Assembly: GCA_030538175.1 (NCBI GenBank)
Contig: JAUNUL010000001.1
Location: 4,497 to 28,414 of the forward strand
From: Propionibacteriaceae bacterium
Lineage (GTDB): Bacteria; Actinomycetota; Actinomycetes; Propionibacteriales; Propionibacteriaceae
Length of the DNA stretch: 23,918 nucleotides
Reading direction: 5' to 3'
In this document: piece by piece, positions 7,681 through 18,010 of the stretch
Position numbering within the stretch: position 1 is the stretch's first letter
How the letters are laid out: every line of letters begins with the position of its first letter
The notes under the pieces: generated by a model
The model's database searches: none
Told to the model about the DNA's origin: nothing
The model's input: only the letters and a program-made list of their open reading frames with translations
Program-made: the position numbers and the translations under genes

Positions 7681-7716
7681 CACAAGGCCCGTCCCCGTTG
7701 GGGGGCGGGCCTTGTG
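7681..7716 (+). terminator. Strong hairpin after rpsA
   Basis: CACAAGGCCCG (7681-7691) pairs perfectly with CGGGCCTTGTG (7706-7716). The inner TCCCC/GGGGG pairs extend this to a 16-bp stem with one wobble and a GTTG tetraloop. It starts 12 nt past the rpsA stop. No U-tract follows, which is common for actinobacterial terminators; it may instead protect the rpsA 3' end. Confidence 0.7.
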
Positions 7717-7718
7717 GT

Positions 7719-7724
7719 CATAAT
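7719..7724 (+). promoter_or_regulatory. Candidate coaE -10 box
   Basis: CATAAT ends 6 nt before the coaE ATG, so transcription from it would begin at or next to the start codon. A TTGGGG at 7698-7703, 15 nt upstream and inside the rpsA hairpin, is a weak -35. A GGAG also lies in this gap (7725-7728), so a longer transcript could be translated in the ordinary way. Confidence 0.4.
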
Positions 7725-7730
7725 GGAGCC

Positions 7731-8314
7731 ATGGCCAGAATTGCGTTGACCGGCGGCATCGCTTCCGGGAAGTCGTTCGTCGCAGACCAACTGCGCGAGC
7801 ACGGAGCGATCATCATCGACTCAGATGTGTTGGCGCGCGAGGTGGTGGAGCCTGGCACCCCCGGCCTCGCCGCCATCGTGGAGCGGTTCGGGCCGGAGAT
7901 CCTTACCAAGAAGGGCACGCTGGACCGGCCGAAGCTGGGCTCGATCATCTTCTCCGACGACGATGCCCGAGCAGATCTCAACGCCATCGTGCATCCGCTG
8001 GTGCGAGAACGCTCAATGGAGTTGGAGGCCGAAGCGCCCGAGGGCGCCATCGTGGTGCACGTCATCCCGCTGCTGGTGGAGACAGGCTTGGACAAGAACT
8101 TCGAGGAGATCATCGTCGTGGACGTGCCCCGCAAGGTGCAGGTCAAACGGTTGATGCATCGCAACGACCTCAGCATGGAGGAGGCCCGCAAACGTGTGCG
8201 GGCACAGGCCACGCGGGTTGAGCGGCGCGCGGTGGCCACCCACGTGATCGACAACGATCAGGACCCCGCCTCCACCGTGCGCCAGGTGGAGAAGCTCTGG
8301 GCGAAGCTGAGCGG

Positions 8315-8318
<4 letters not shown>
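7731..8318 (+). CDS. coaE: Dephospho-CoA kinase
   Basis: A 195-residue P-loop kinase for the last step of coenzyme A synthesis, phosphorylating dephospho-CoA on the ribose 3'-OH. The P-loop GGIASGKS is at 8-15. It is followed by the family pattern [19 protein letters not shown] (28-46), and later by IPLLVETGL (112-120) in the LLfE region. Mycobacterial CoaE has an additional C-terminal GrpB-like domain; this one is the short single-domain form. I chose the ATG at 7731 because the family N-terminus starts there; the open frame continues a few codons upstream into the hairpin. The stop codon overlaps that of convergent gcvP. Confidence 0.95.
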
Positions 8319-11146
<2,828 letters not shown>

Positions 11147-11154
11147 GGCGTCCT

Positions 11155-11511
11155 TCAGCCGATCATGGAGCGGTAGGCGTCCTCGTCCATCAGCGCAGCG
11201 GCCGCGGCGGGATCCGTGGGCTGGATCTTGACGAACCAGGTCTCCATGGCCGTGTCAGGGTTCACGGATTCCGGCGCGTCGGCGAGGGTCTCGTTGACCT
11301 CGGTGATTTCGCCGTCGTAGGGGGCGTTGACGCCGGAGACGGCCTTGGCGGAGTCGATGCCCACGACCTCCTCACCGGCGGTGACGCTCGTGCCGACGTC
11401 CGGCAGGTCGATGAAGACGATGTCGCCGAGCTCGGAGGCGGCGAAATCCGTGATGCCGACGGCGAATGTCTCGGTGTCGACCCATTCGTGTTCTTCGGTG
11501 AACTTGATCAT
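11155..11511 (-). CDS. gcvH: Glycine cleavage system H protein
   Basis: A 118-residue lipoyl carrier that shuttles the aminomethyl group between P, T and L proteins. The N-terminus FTEEHEWV is the family start. The lipoylated residue should be Lys56 in [18 protein letters not shown]. The context around it is ID-SAK rather than the usual ES-VK, while the lysine and downstream NAP-x2-GEI-x2-VN are kept. The C-terminal TWFVKIQP matches the family. An AAGGAG site overlaps the gcvT stop (TAAGGAG), giving tight coupling. It is a little shorter than the common 125-130 residues. No lipoate ligase or synthase is in the window, so modification enzymes must be elsewhere. Confidence 0.95.
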   Translation of the reverse strand: MIKFTEEHEWVDTETFAVGITDFAASELGDIVFIDLPDVGTSVTAGEEVVGIDSAKAVSGVNAPYDGEITEVNETLADAPESVNPDTAMETWFVKIQPTDPAAAAALMDEDAYRSMIG

Positions 11512-11521
11512 GAGAGGCTCC

Positions 11522-12619
11522 TTAGCGCTTGTAGTTGTGGGGGACGAAGGGGAGTTCGGTGACGGTCATGGGGAGGGCCTTGCCGCGGACCTGGGTGTAG
11601 AACGTGCTGCCGACGGAGGCCTCTGCCGGTACGAAGCCCATGGCGATGGGGCCGCCGACGGTGGCGCCGAAGCCGCCTGAGGTGATGATGCCGACCCCAC
11701 TGGTGCAGGCCTCATCGGCGAACAGGGGAGAGCCTTCCCGGGCGAGCGCGCGGCCTTCGGGGCGGAGCCCGACGCGTCGGCGCTCGGCACCGTTGTCCAG
11801 TTGCGGGAGGATCACGTCGGCGCCGGGGAAGCCGCCCGCGCGCGACCCGCCAGTGCGGCGCACCTTGGGGATGGCCCAGGAGATGTCGGCCTCCACCGGG
11901 GTGATGGATTCGGAGAGCTCGTGGCCGTAAAGGCACATGCCCGCCTCGAGGCGCAACGAGTCGCGGGCGCCCAGGCCAGCCGGCTCCACGCCGTCGATGG
12001 CCAGGAGTGCCCGCGCGAACTGTTCCGCCCGATCGTTGGGCAGCGAGATCTCGAAGCCGTCCTCGCCCGTGTACCCGGATCTCGAGACCCACACATCGCC
12101 GAGGACGTGGCTGTCCATGAACACCATGCCCCGCACCTCGGGGATGAGGGTGGCAAGCGCATCCTCCGCGCCGGGGCCTTGCAGAGCGAGCAGCGCCCGA
12201 TCCGTGAGGTGCTCGACGCGCACACCGCCCAGCGCCCGCAGCACCTCGAGATCCACATCAGTGCGGGCTGCGTTGAGGACGAGGAAGAAGCGGTCCCCGT
12301 GGTGGGCGAACATCAGGTCGTCGGTCACGCCGCCGCTGGGTGTGGTCAGCAGCCCGTAGCGCTGGCGGCCATCCTCCAGCCCGGCGACGCTGGCGGGGAT
12401 GACGCTCTCCAGCGCCGCCGCAGCATCCGCCATGTCTCCCGTGAGTGGGTGGATCAGCACCTGACCCATGTGGGACACATCGAACAGCGACGCCGCCTCG
12501 CGGGTGTGTTGGTGTTCCTTCAAGCCGCCCGCGAACTGCACTGGCAGCTCCCATCCGGCGAAGTCAACGAGCTTTCCGCCCAGCTCAGTGTGGAGAGCAT
12601 GCAGCGCGGTGGTCTTCAT
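11522..12619 (-). CDS. gcvT: Aminomethyltransferase, glycine cleavage T protein
   Basis: A 365-residue T protein that moves the one-carbon unit from aminomethyl-lipoyl-H to tetrahydrofolate, releasing ammonia. The N-terminus KTTALHALHTELGGKLVDFAG and the FDVSHMGQV motif near 46-54 are typical. The middle contains YTGEDGFEI and RDSLRLEAGMCLYGHEL, and the end has GKALPMTVTELPFVPHNYKR. I chose the ATG at 12619 (AAAGGG about 9 nt upstream) because the family start matches; the open frame runs on to 12682. First gene of gcvTHP. No glycine riboswitch fits in the 76 nt upstream. Confidence 0.96.
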   Translation of the reverse strand: MKTTALHALHTELGGKLVDFAGWELPVQFAGGLKEHQHTREAASLFDVSHMGQVLIHPLTGDMADAAAALESVIPASVAGLEDGRQRYGLLTTPSGGVTDDLMFAHHGDRFFLVLNAARTDVDLEVLRALGGVRVEHLTDRALLALQGPGAEDALATLIPEVRGMVFMDSHVLGDVWVSRSGYTGEDGFEISLPNDRAEQFARALLAIDGVEPAGLGARDSLRLEAGMCLYGHELSESITPVEADISWAIPKVRRTGGSRAGGFPGADVILPQLDNGAERRRVGLRPEGRALAREGSPLFADEACTSGVGIITSGGFGATVGGPIAMGFVPAEASVGSTFYTQVRGKALPMTVTELPFVPHNYKR

Positions 12620-12647
12620 CGACGAACCCTTTCCAAGACTCCAAACC

Positions 12648-12653
12648 AGCGTA
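12648..12653 (-). promoter_or_regulatory. Candidate gcvT -10 box
   Basis: TACGCT on the minus strand, identical to the uvrB -10 candidate, lies 28 nt before the gcvT ATG. No good -35 is found at 16-19 nt. The whole gap between the peptide importer and gcvT is only 76 nt; it also contains the 10-bp palindrome CGGCGCGCCG at 12667-12676. Confidence 0.35.
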
Positions 12654-12695
12654 GAGCACGGGTCGTCGGCGCGCCGGGGCACGGGAAGATAAGGG

Positions 12696-13601
12696 CTAAC
12701 CCTCCTCGATCCTGGAGACGAAGTGTCCCGGTGCTACCTCGTCAAGCGGCCCGTAGCGCTCGCGGTTGGGTAGCGCGAGGCTCTGCCTCCTGGCCTCCCG
12801 CTGTTCCTTGGCCAGAGCCGGGTCCATGACGGGGGCCGCGGCCAGCAGGCGTTGCGTGTACGGGTGGCGTGGGTCGTCGAAGAGCGCCTGGGTATCGGCC
12901 AACTCCACGATCCGCCCCCGGTGCATCACCGCTACCCGGTCTGCGATGTGGCGCACCACCCCCAGATCGTGGCTGATGAAGAGGTAGGTGAGATGGAACT
13001 CCTCCTGCAGGCTGGCCAGCAGCCTGAGGATCTGGGCCTGGATGGACAGATCCAGAGCAGAGACGGGCTCATCACAGACGATGAACTCCGGACGCACGGC
13101 GATGGCGCGCGCAATCCCGATGCGCTGCCGCTGGCCGCCGCTGAAGGCCCTCGGGTACTTCTCCTGCTCGGTGCCGGAGATTCCGACATGGTCCAGCACC
13201 TCACGGGCCCTGGCCTCTGGGTCAGTGATGGACGTGAGGAGCTGGAGGGGTTCCAGGACGTGTTCCAGCGCCGTGCGCCGTGGGTTGAGCGCTGAGAATG
13301 GATCCTGGAAGATGACCTGCATCTGCCGCAGGCTGGCCCGGTGCTCCTCCCGCGAGAGCGAAGCAAGCGAGGTGCCGCGGTAGAGGATGTCGCCAGCCGT
13401 GGGCTGTTCCATCTGCAGCAGGCAGCGACCCAGAGTGGTCTTTCCGCTCCCGGATTCACCAACCAGTCCCAGCGTTTCCCCGGCGCGGACCTGCAGCGTC
13501 ACGTCGTCGACGGCACGCACCGTGCCGCCCGGCCGGCCGAAGCGGCCCCGCAGTGGAAACTCCTTTGACAGGTTGCGGGCTTCCAGGAGCACCTCAGACA
13601 T
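12696..13601 (-). CDS. Oligopeptide/dipeptide ABC importer ATP-binding protein, OppF/DppF type
   Basis: A 301-residue ATPase, second of the pair that drives the importer. Motifs: Walker A GESGSGKT at 48-55, FQDPFSALNPR Q-loop at 98-108, signature FSGGQ at 153-157, Walker B FIVCDEP at 173-179, and switch His211. The peptide-importer C-terminal extension is present with HPYTQRLLAAAP at 246-257. The FGRPGGTVRAVDDVTL start is typical of OppF/DppF. The ATG at 13601 lies inside the 3' end of the preceding ATPase gene (8-nt overlap), fixing the start. Last gene of the five-gene importer. A cap at this family does not tell peptide from nickel or sugar substrates. Confidence 0.92.
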   Translation of the reverse strand: MSEVLLEARNLSKEFPLRGRFGRPGGTVRAVDDVTLQVRAGETLGLVGESGSGKTTLGRCLLQMEQPTAGDILYRGTSLASLSREEHRASLRQMQVIFQDPFSALNPRRTALEHVLEPLQLLTSITDPEARAREVLDHVGISGTEQEKYPRAFSGGQRQRIGIARAIAVRPEFIVCDEPVSALDLSIQAQILRLLASLQEEFHLTYLFISHDLGVVRHIADRVAVMHRGRIVELADTQALFDDPRHPYTQRLLAAAPVMDPALAKEQREARRQSLALPNRERYGPLDEVAPGHFVSRIEEG

Positions 13602-14475
13602 GATTCGCCTCCGCCGGCACCAGAGACCAGTGGTTGGGCCCGTGCTCCACACGGACGGCGTCATCTGCGAGCCAGCCCGCCTCAACCCTCGGTGCCTCGG
13701 CGGTGGAGCCGGGCATGGAGGCCAGCAGTGCACGGGTGTAGGGATGGTGGGCACGGTTGAACAGCGCCTCCACAGGTGCCTCCTCGACGACGCGGCCCTG
13801 GCACATCACCGAGACATGGTCGCAGAATCCAGCCACCACCCCGAGGTCGTGGGTGACCAGCGCCACCGAGAGGTTCTCCTCACGCCGCAGATCTGTGAGG
13901 AGGTCGAGGATCTGCGCCTGCACGGTGACATCCAGCGCGGTGGTGGGTTCGTCTGCGATGAGCACAGCCGGCCTGGCCAGCAAAGCCATGGCGATCATCA
14001 CTCGCTGGCGCATGCCGCCAGATAGTTCGTGGGGGTACTGGTTGAACCGCCGTTCAGGCTCGGGGATCCCCACGCGCTCCAGCGCTTCGACGGCGAGCGT
14101 GCGGGCACGCGTGCCCCGCACCTTCTGCCAGCGGCCAATCACCTCCACCAGGTGGAAACCGATGCGACGCACGGGATTCATTGACGTCATCGGGTCCTGG
14201 AACACCATCGCAGCAGCGGGTCTGCGCCCACGGGTGCGGGTGCTCAGGTCCATTCCGTCCACCTCACTGTGGGCCCAGGACCATTGGGCGGTGCGGGGGA
14301 GAATGCCCATGATGGAGCGCATCAGGAGGGTCTTGCCGCTGCCCGACTCGCCCACCACACCGGCGATGGCACCGCGTTCGACGGCGAAGTCCACGTCGCG
14401 CAGAGCACGGAACGTGTCTCCGTTGGCGAGGGTGAAGGAGACGTTGAGGCCCTTCACCTCCAGAGCGGCGCTCAT
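13594..14475 (-). CDS. Oligopeptide/dipeptide ABC importer ATP-binding protein, OppD/DppD type
   Basis: A 293-residue ATPase. Walker A GESGSGKT is at 42-49, the VFQDPMTSMNP Q-loop at 91-101, signature LSGGM at 151-155, Walker B VLIADEP at 171-177 followed by TTALDVTVQAQIL, and switch His209. The C-terminal HHPYTRALLASMP at 243-255 is the peptide-importer extension. It lacks the cysteine cluster that binds iron-sulfur in some DppD proteins. The start ATG overlaps the permease stop (ATGA). The frame remains open far upstream through the permease gene, which I reject as an out-of-frame shadow joined to the true start. Confidence 0.92.
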   Translation of the reverse strand: MSAALEVKGLNVSFTLANGDTFRALRDVDFAVERGAIAGVVGESGSGKTLLMRSIMGILPRTAQWSWAHSEVDGMDLSTRTRGRRPAAAMVFQDPMTSMNPVRRIGFHLVEVIGRWQKVRGTRARTLAVEALERVGIPEPERRFNQYPHELSGGMRQRVMIAMALLARPAVLIADEPTTALDVTVQAQILDLLTDLRREENLSVALVTHDLGVVAGFCDHVSVMCQGRVVEEAPVEALFNRAHHPYTRALLASMPGSTAEAPRVEAGWLADDAVRVEHGPNHWSLVPAEANHV

Positions 14476-15290
14476 GCGGACTCCTTGTCTTTGGCTTCGC
14501 GGACGGCGTTGCCCAGAGTGGAAACGCTCAGGATCGTCGCCATGATGAGCAGCCCCGGGATGACCGCGAGGTGGGGCAGCCTCTGAAGGTCGCCCTGCGC
14601 CGTCTGGAGGAGGCTTCCCCAGGACGCCATGGGAGCCTGGACGCCCACGCCCAGGAAGCTGAGGGACGCCTCGGTCATCATGGCGGAGGCGAGTGAGGCT
14701 GTGGCGGCCACCATGATGGTGGGGAGAATCTGCGGCAGGATGTGGCGCACCACGATGCGTGGCTTGGGCAGATCGATGAAGGATGCGTACTGCACGAAGG
14801 TGCGCTCTCGAACGGACAGGGTTTCGGCGCGAACGAGCCGGGCCGTGCTCATCCAGGAGAAGGCGCCGATGACCACGATGATGGTGATGATTCCGGGCTT
14901 GAGGAAGACACTCACCACGATGATGAGCACCATCCACGGGATGGAGGACAGCAGGTCCACCAGCCGCATGAGCGCCACGTCGACGAACTTGTGGGAATAG
15001 CCAGCGAGGAGTCCCACCAGCGTGCCGATGAGCGTGGCAGCGGCCATGGCCAGGAAACCCACGAGCAGCGAGATGCGCCCACCGAAGACCACCCTGGCGA
15101 GGTAGTCACGCCCCAGCGCGTCGGTCCCGAAGAGGTGTTCGGCGCTGGGCGGGGAACTCATGGAGTCCAAATCGATGGCTGTCGGATCGAGCGGCGTGAA
15201 GGGGGCGATGACGCTCAGGACGATCACCAACCCCAGGAAGATGGCCGCCGCCAGAGCGCCCGGTTTGCGCAGCACGGTCCGTAGCCTCAT
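14472..15290 (-). CDS. Peptide ABC importer permease, OppC/DppC type
   Basis: A 272-residue inner-membrane permease. The N-terminal membrane segment (about 12-30) and the OppC signature LFGTDALGRD near 53-62 are clear; about five further hydrophobic segments follow. The cytoplasmic EAA loop, which docks on the ATPases, ends in IVVRHILPQILP as usual. Its conserved glycine position is replaced: the text reads YASFIDLPKPRIV where the family has AARALGAS. The ATG overlaps the stop of the OppB-like gene by 4 nt. Together with OppB, it should form the membrane channel. Confidence 0.92.
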   Translation of the reverse strand: MRLRTVLRKPGALAAAIFLGLVIVLSVIAPFTPLDPTAIDLDSMSSPPSAEHLFGTDALGRDYLARVVFGGRISLLVGFLAMAAATLIGTLVGLLAGYSHKFVDVALMRLVDLLSSIPWMVLIIVVSVFLKPGIITIIVVIGAFSWMSTARLVRAETLSVRERTFVQYASFIDLPKPRIVVRHILPQILPTIMVAATASLASAMMTEASLSFLGVGVQAPMASWGSLLQTAQGDLQRLPHLAVIPGLLIMATILSVSTLGNAVREAKDKESA

Positions 15291-16246
15291 GAGGCCACCT
15301 GCAGCCGGACGCGCGGATCCACGAGGACGTACAACAGGTCAGCGATCAGGTTTCCGACGATCACCAGCGTGGCCGACAGGAGAAGGATGGCCAGGATGAC
15401 CGGATAGTCCAGCGACTTGGTGCCGGACAGGAAGTATGGGCCTACGCCGGGCCAGCTGAAGATGGACTCGGTGATGATCGCTCCGGTCACCAGCATGGGC
15501 AACGCCAAGCCGATCTGGGTCACCACAGGGATCAGGACGTTGCGGCTCACGTGCTTGCGGAAGATCTCCCAGCGGCTGGCACCGAACGCCCGCTGAACAG
15601 TGACATAGTCCTCGTCGAGTTGGGCCACCGTCGAGGACCGCACGTAGCGCGTCAGATCTGGGGCGTAGGCGAGGGTGAGGACGAGGTAGGGCATGACGAA
15701 GTGGCGCAGGAAATCGACGGGATCGCCTTCCTTGCCCACTGAGTACATACCGATGATGGGGAACCAGCCCAGTTGGTAGCCGAAGAGGTAGATCAGCAGC
15801 AGCGCCACCCAGAACGGGGGAGTGGCCAGGCCGATGGAGCTGAGCGAGTCGATGATGCGGTCGATCCAGCCGCCGCGGTTGGCGCCGGCCCAGAGGCCGA
15901 GTCCGACGGCCAGCACCAGCGCAGTGATGTAGGCGGGCACCACCAGCCACATCGAGTTGGGGATGCGCACCGCGAGGTCCTTGCTGATGCTGGACTGGCT
16001 CACGATGGAGGTCCCGAGATCACCGGAGAGCACGTTGCCCAGCCACCGGAAGTACTGCATGGGCAGTGGGTCGTCCAGCCCGTAGCGTCGGCGGATGTTG
16101 TCGATGGCGGCCTGGGACATGTTCGGGTTGGTGAGCGTGTCAATCACGTCATACGGCGCGATCTGGATCATGGCGAACACGATCACGCTCACGACCAGCA
16201 GCATCGGTATGACGATCAGTAACCGGCGCAGGATGTAGGCGAACAT
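15287..16246 (-). CDS. Peptide ABC importer permease, OppB/DppB type
   Basis: A 319-residue inner-membrane permease. It begins MFAYILRRLLIVIPMLLVVS, the standard OppB start, with a first membrane helix, then an extracytoplasmic stretch YGLDDPLPMQYFRWLGNVLSGDLG split across about 70-95. The EAA loop reads QRAFGASRWEIFRKHVSRNVL, with the conserved glycine. The end, SWPGVGPYFLSG and LLYVLVDPRVRL, is also family-typical. The ribosome site is weak (AAAG), so translation may depend on upstream genes. A GC-rich hairpin lies between it and the binding-protein gene. Confidence 0.93.
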   Translation of the reverse strand: MFAYILRRLLIVIPMLLVVSVIVFAMIQIAPYDVIDTLTNPNMSQAAIDNIRRRYGLDDPLPMQYFRWLGNVLSGDLGTSIVSQSSISKDLAVRIPNSMWLVVPAYITALVLAVGLGLWAGANRGGWIDRIIDSLSSIGLATPPFWVALLLIYLFGYQLGWFPIIGMYSVGKEGDPVDFLRHFVMPYLVLTLAYAPDLTRYVRSSTVAQLDEDYVTVQRAFGASRWEIFRKHVSRNVLIPVVTQIGLALPMLVTGAIITESIFSWPGVGPYFLSGTKSLDYPVILAILLLSATLVIVGNLIADLLYVLVDPRVRLQVAS

Positions 16247-16262
16247 GTAGTGCTTTCGTCAA

Positions 16263-16289
16263 TGGGGGGCACGCAGCGCGCGCCCCCCA
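16263..16289 (-). terminator. Hairpin between binding-protein and permease genes
   Basis: TGGGGGGC (16263-16270) pairs with GCCCCCCA (16282-16289), 8 bp with an 11-nt loop, in the 61-nt gap after the binding-protein stop. There is no U-tract. In importers of this kind such hairpins often raise the level of binding protein over permeases, by partial termination or by protecting the upstream mRNA; that role here is inferred. Confidence 0.55.
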
Positions 16290-16307
16290 CATCGGCTAGG
16301 GGTGGAC

Positions 16308-17909
16308 TTACTTCTCAGACAGCTTTCCGAAGTCCTGCAGAGTGTAGATGGGCACGGGGGTGGCTTCCTCAACGCCCGTGATCCGATCGTTGACTGCGAG
16401 GAGCTTCAGGTTGTCACCCAGCGGGAACATGACCGCGTCGTCGGCGATCTGGGCCTGCAGCTTCGCGTAGGCCGCCTTGCGCTCCTCCGTCGTCTTGACC
16501 TGGGCACCCTCGTCAAAGAGAGCATCGGTGGCGGGGTTGCTGTAGGCGAAGTAGTTGGCGCCAGCGCCAGAGCGGTAGAGCGCGGAGTAGGAATCCGGAT
16601 CCGGGCCCATGATGTAGCCACCGAGGAAGAGGTCGTAGCTGGATGCCGCGCCCTTCTCGATTTCGGCGTAGACGGCCGCGCCCTCGACACCTGCAAGTTC
16701 GATGGTGATACCAGCGGCCTGCGCCTGCTGCTGGATGAGGGTTGCCTGCGTGGTCTGGGCCGGGTCGTTGCCGGCGTAGGCCAGGGTCAGCTTGACGTTG
16801 TTCGCGCCGGCATCAGCGAGGAGCTGCTTGGCCTTCTCGACGTCCTGGTCATAGTGCTCCACGTCCTCGGTGGCGAACACGTTGGAGGGCGGCAGGATGC
16901 TGTAGGCAGGCTCGTAGTTCGCTGCGTCGAGCCAGCTGGCCCGCAGGATGTCGTCGCGGTTGAGGGAGTAGAACAGTGCCTGACGCGTGGCCAGATCCGT
17001 CACCTTCGCGGTCACCACGCCGAGGTAGGCCACACGGCCTTCAGGGTAGGGCGTCACCGTGACGGGGGAGTTCTCGAGATCCGGCACCTGCTGAGGTGTC
17101 ACGAACGAGGCATCGAGCTCGCCGGTCTGGAGGCCGGCCTTGACGGTGTCGGCGTTGGAGACGATGCGCAGGGTGAGGTTCTTGATGTTCGGAGCGTCAC
17201 CGTGGTAGTTCTCGTTGGCCTCGAAACGGAGGTACTGGCCGCGCTCGTACTGAGTCAGCTTGTAGGGCCCTGAGCCCACGGCGATGGGGTCCAGTTCCGC
17301 ACCGCTCAGATCAGCGTCCGCGTAGACGTGCTCCGGGATGATGTAGTTCTCAAACGCGAGGTTTGCGATGGCGGCAGCCGAATAGCTGGGCAGATCGAAC
17401 CGGACGGTGAGGTCGTCGACCTTCGTGGCCGTGATGGGTGCGTCGCCAACCCACAGGGCGTCCGAGTTGCCGTTCTCCGGCTTCGCCTTCTCCGTGTAGG
17501 TGAAGACCACGTCGTCCGCGGTGAGGGCCTCGCCGTCGCTCCACTTGAGGCCATCCTGCAGCTTCACCGTAACCGACAGGCCATCGTCCGAGGGCTCGAT
17601 GCTCTCGGCGAGGTCATTGGTGGTGGTGCCATCGGCGTTGAGATGGGCCAGCGGGGAGTAGGCGATATTGACCGTGGTCAGGCCCCATCGGTCGTTGGCG
17701 TTGATGGGGTTGGTGGAGGTGGGGTCTCCGCTGATGCCGTAGACGAACGTGTCGGTGCCGGCCGAACCCGTGGGCTCGGCTGCTCCGCCGGCGGTGGGGC
17801 TCGAGGTGGGGTCTGCGGCAGGGGGCGCGTCAACCGACTGTGGTGCGGAGCACCCGGCCATGAGTAACGCTCCTGTGACTGCGATGGCAAGGAGTGGTAG
17901 GCGGGTCAT
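16308..17909 (-). CDS. Peptide-binding lipoprotein of ABC importer (solute-binding family 5)
   Basis: A 533-residue extracytoplasmic binding protein. The signal peptide MTRLPLLAIAVTGALLMAGC ends in a lipobox with the acylated Cys20. A Ser/Pro/Thr/Ala-rich linker follows to about 50. The mature domain starts TDTFVYGISGDPTSTNPIN and has the family-5 pattern DGLKWSDGEALTADDVVFTY near 117-136, and PIAVGSGPYKL further on. The ATG has an AAGGA site 6 nt upstream. It is the first gene of the importer operon and probably defines its specificity, which cannot be read from sequence; dipeptides, oligopeptides or related solutes are all possible. Confidence 0.93.
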   Translation of the reverse strand: MTRLPLLAIAVTGALLMAGCSAPQSVDAPPAADPTSSPTAGGAAEPTGSAGTDTFVYGISGDPTSTNPINANDRWGLTTVNIAYSPLAHLNADGTTTNDLAESIEPSDDGLSVTVKLQDGLKWSDGEALTADDVVFTYTEKAKPENGNSDALWVGDAPITATKVDDLTVRFDLPSYSAAAIANLAFENYIIPEHVYADADLSGAELDPIAVGSGPYKLTQYERGQYLRFEANENYHGDAPNIKNLTLRIVSNADTVKAGLQTGELDASFVTPQQVPDLENSPVTVTPYPEGRVAYLGVVTAKVTDLATRQALFYSLNRDDILRASWLDAANYEPAYSILPPSNVFATEDVEHYDQDVEKAKQLLADAGANNVKLTLAYAGNDPAQTTQATLIQQQAQAAGITIELAGVEGAAVYAEIEKGAASSYDLFLGGYIMGPDPDSYSALYRSGAGANYFAYSNPATDALFDEGAQVKTTEERKAAYAKLQAQIADDAVMFPLGDNLKLLAVNDRITGVEEATPVPIYTLQDFGKLSEK

Positions 17910-18010
17910 GGTTGTCCTTCCGTTGGGTCCGCACCGGGCGTGTGCCCGTTCGTCAGGAGGTAACCCGCTGGCGGCCCGCGAAAGTCCGCCGTTCGCTCTC
18001 GGCGAAACCG

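Noticed and set aside
12620..12695. Glycine riboswitch before gcvT
   Set aside because: The gap is 76 nt, too short for a tandem glycine aptamer plus expression platform, and none of its conserved core could be placed.
17935..17948. Small hairpin CGGGC-GTGT-GCCCG before the binding-protein gene
   Set aside because: Only 5 bp and common by chance in DNA this rich in G and C; position in the short leader gives no clear role.
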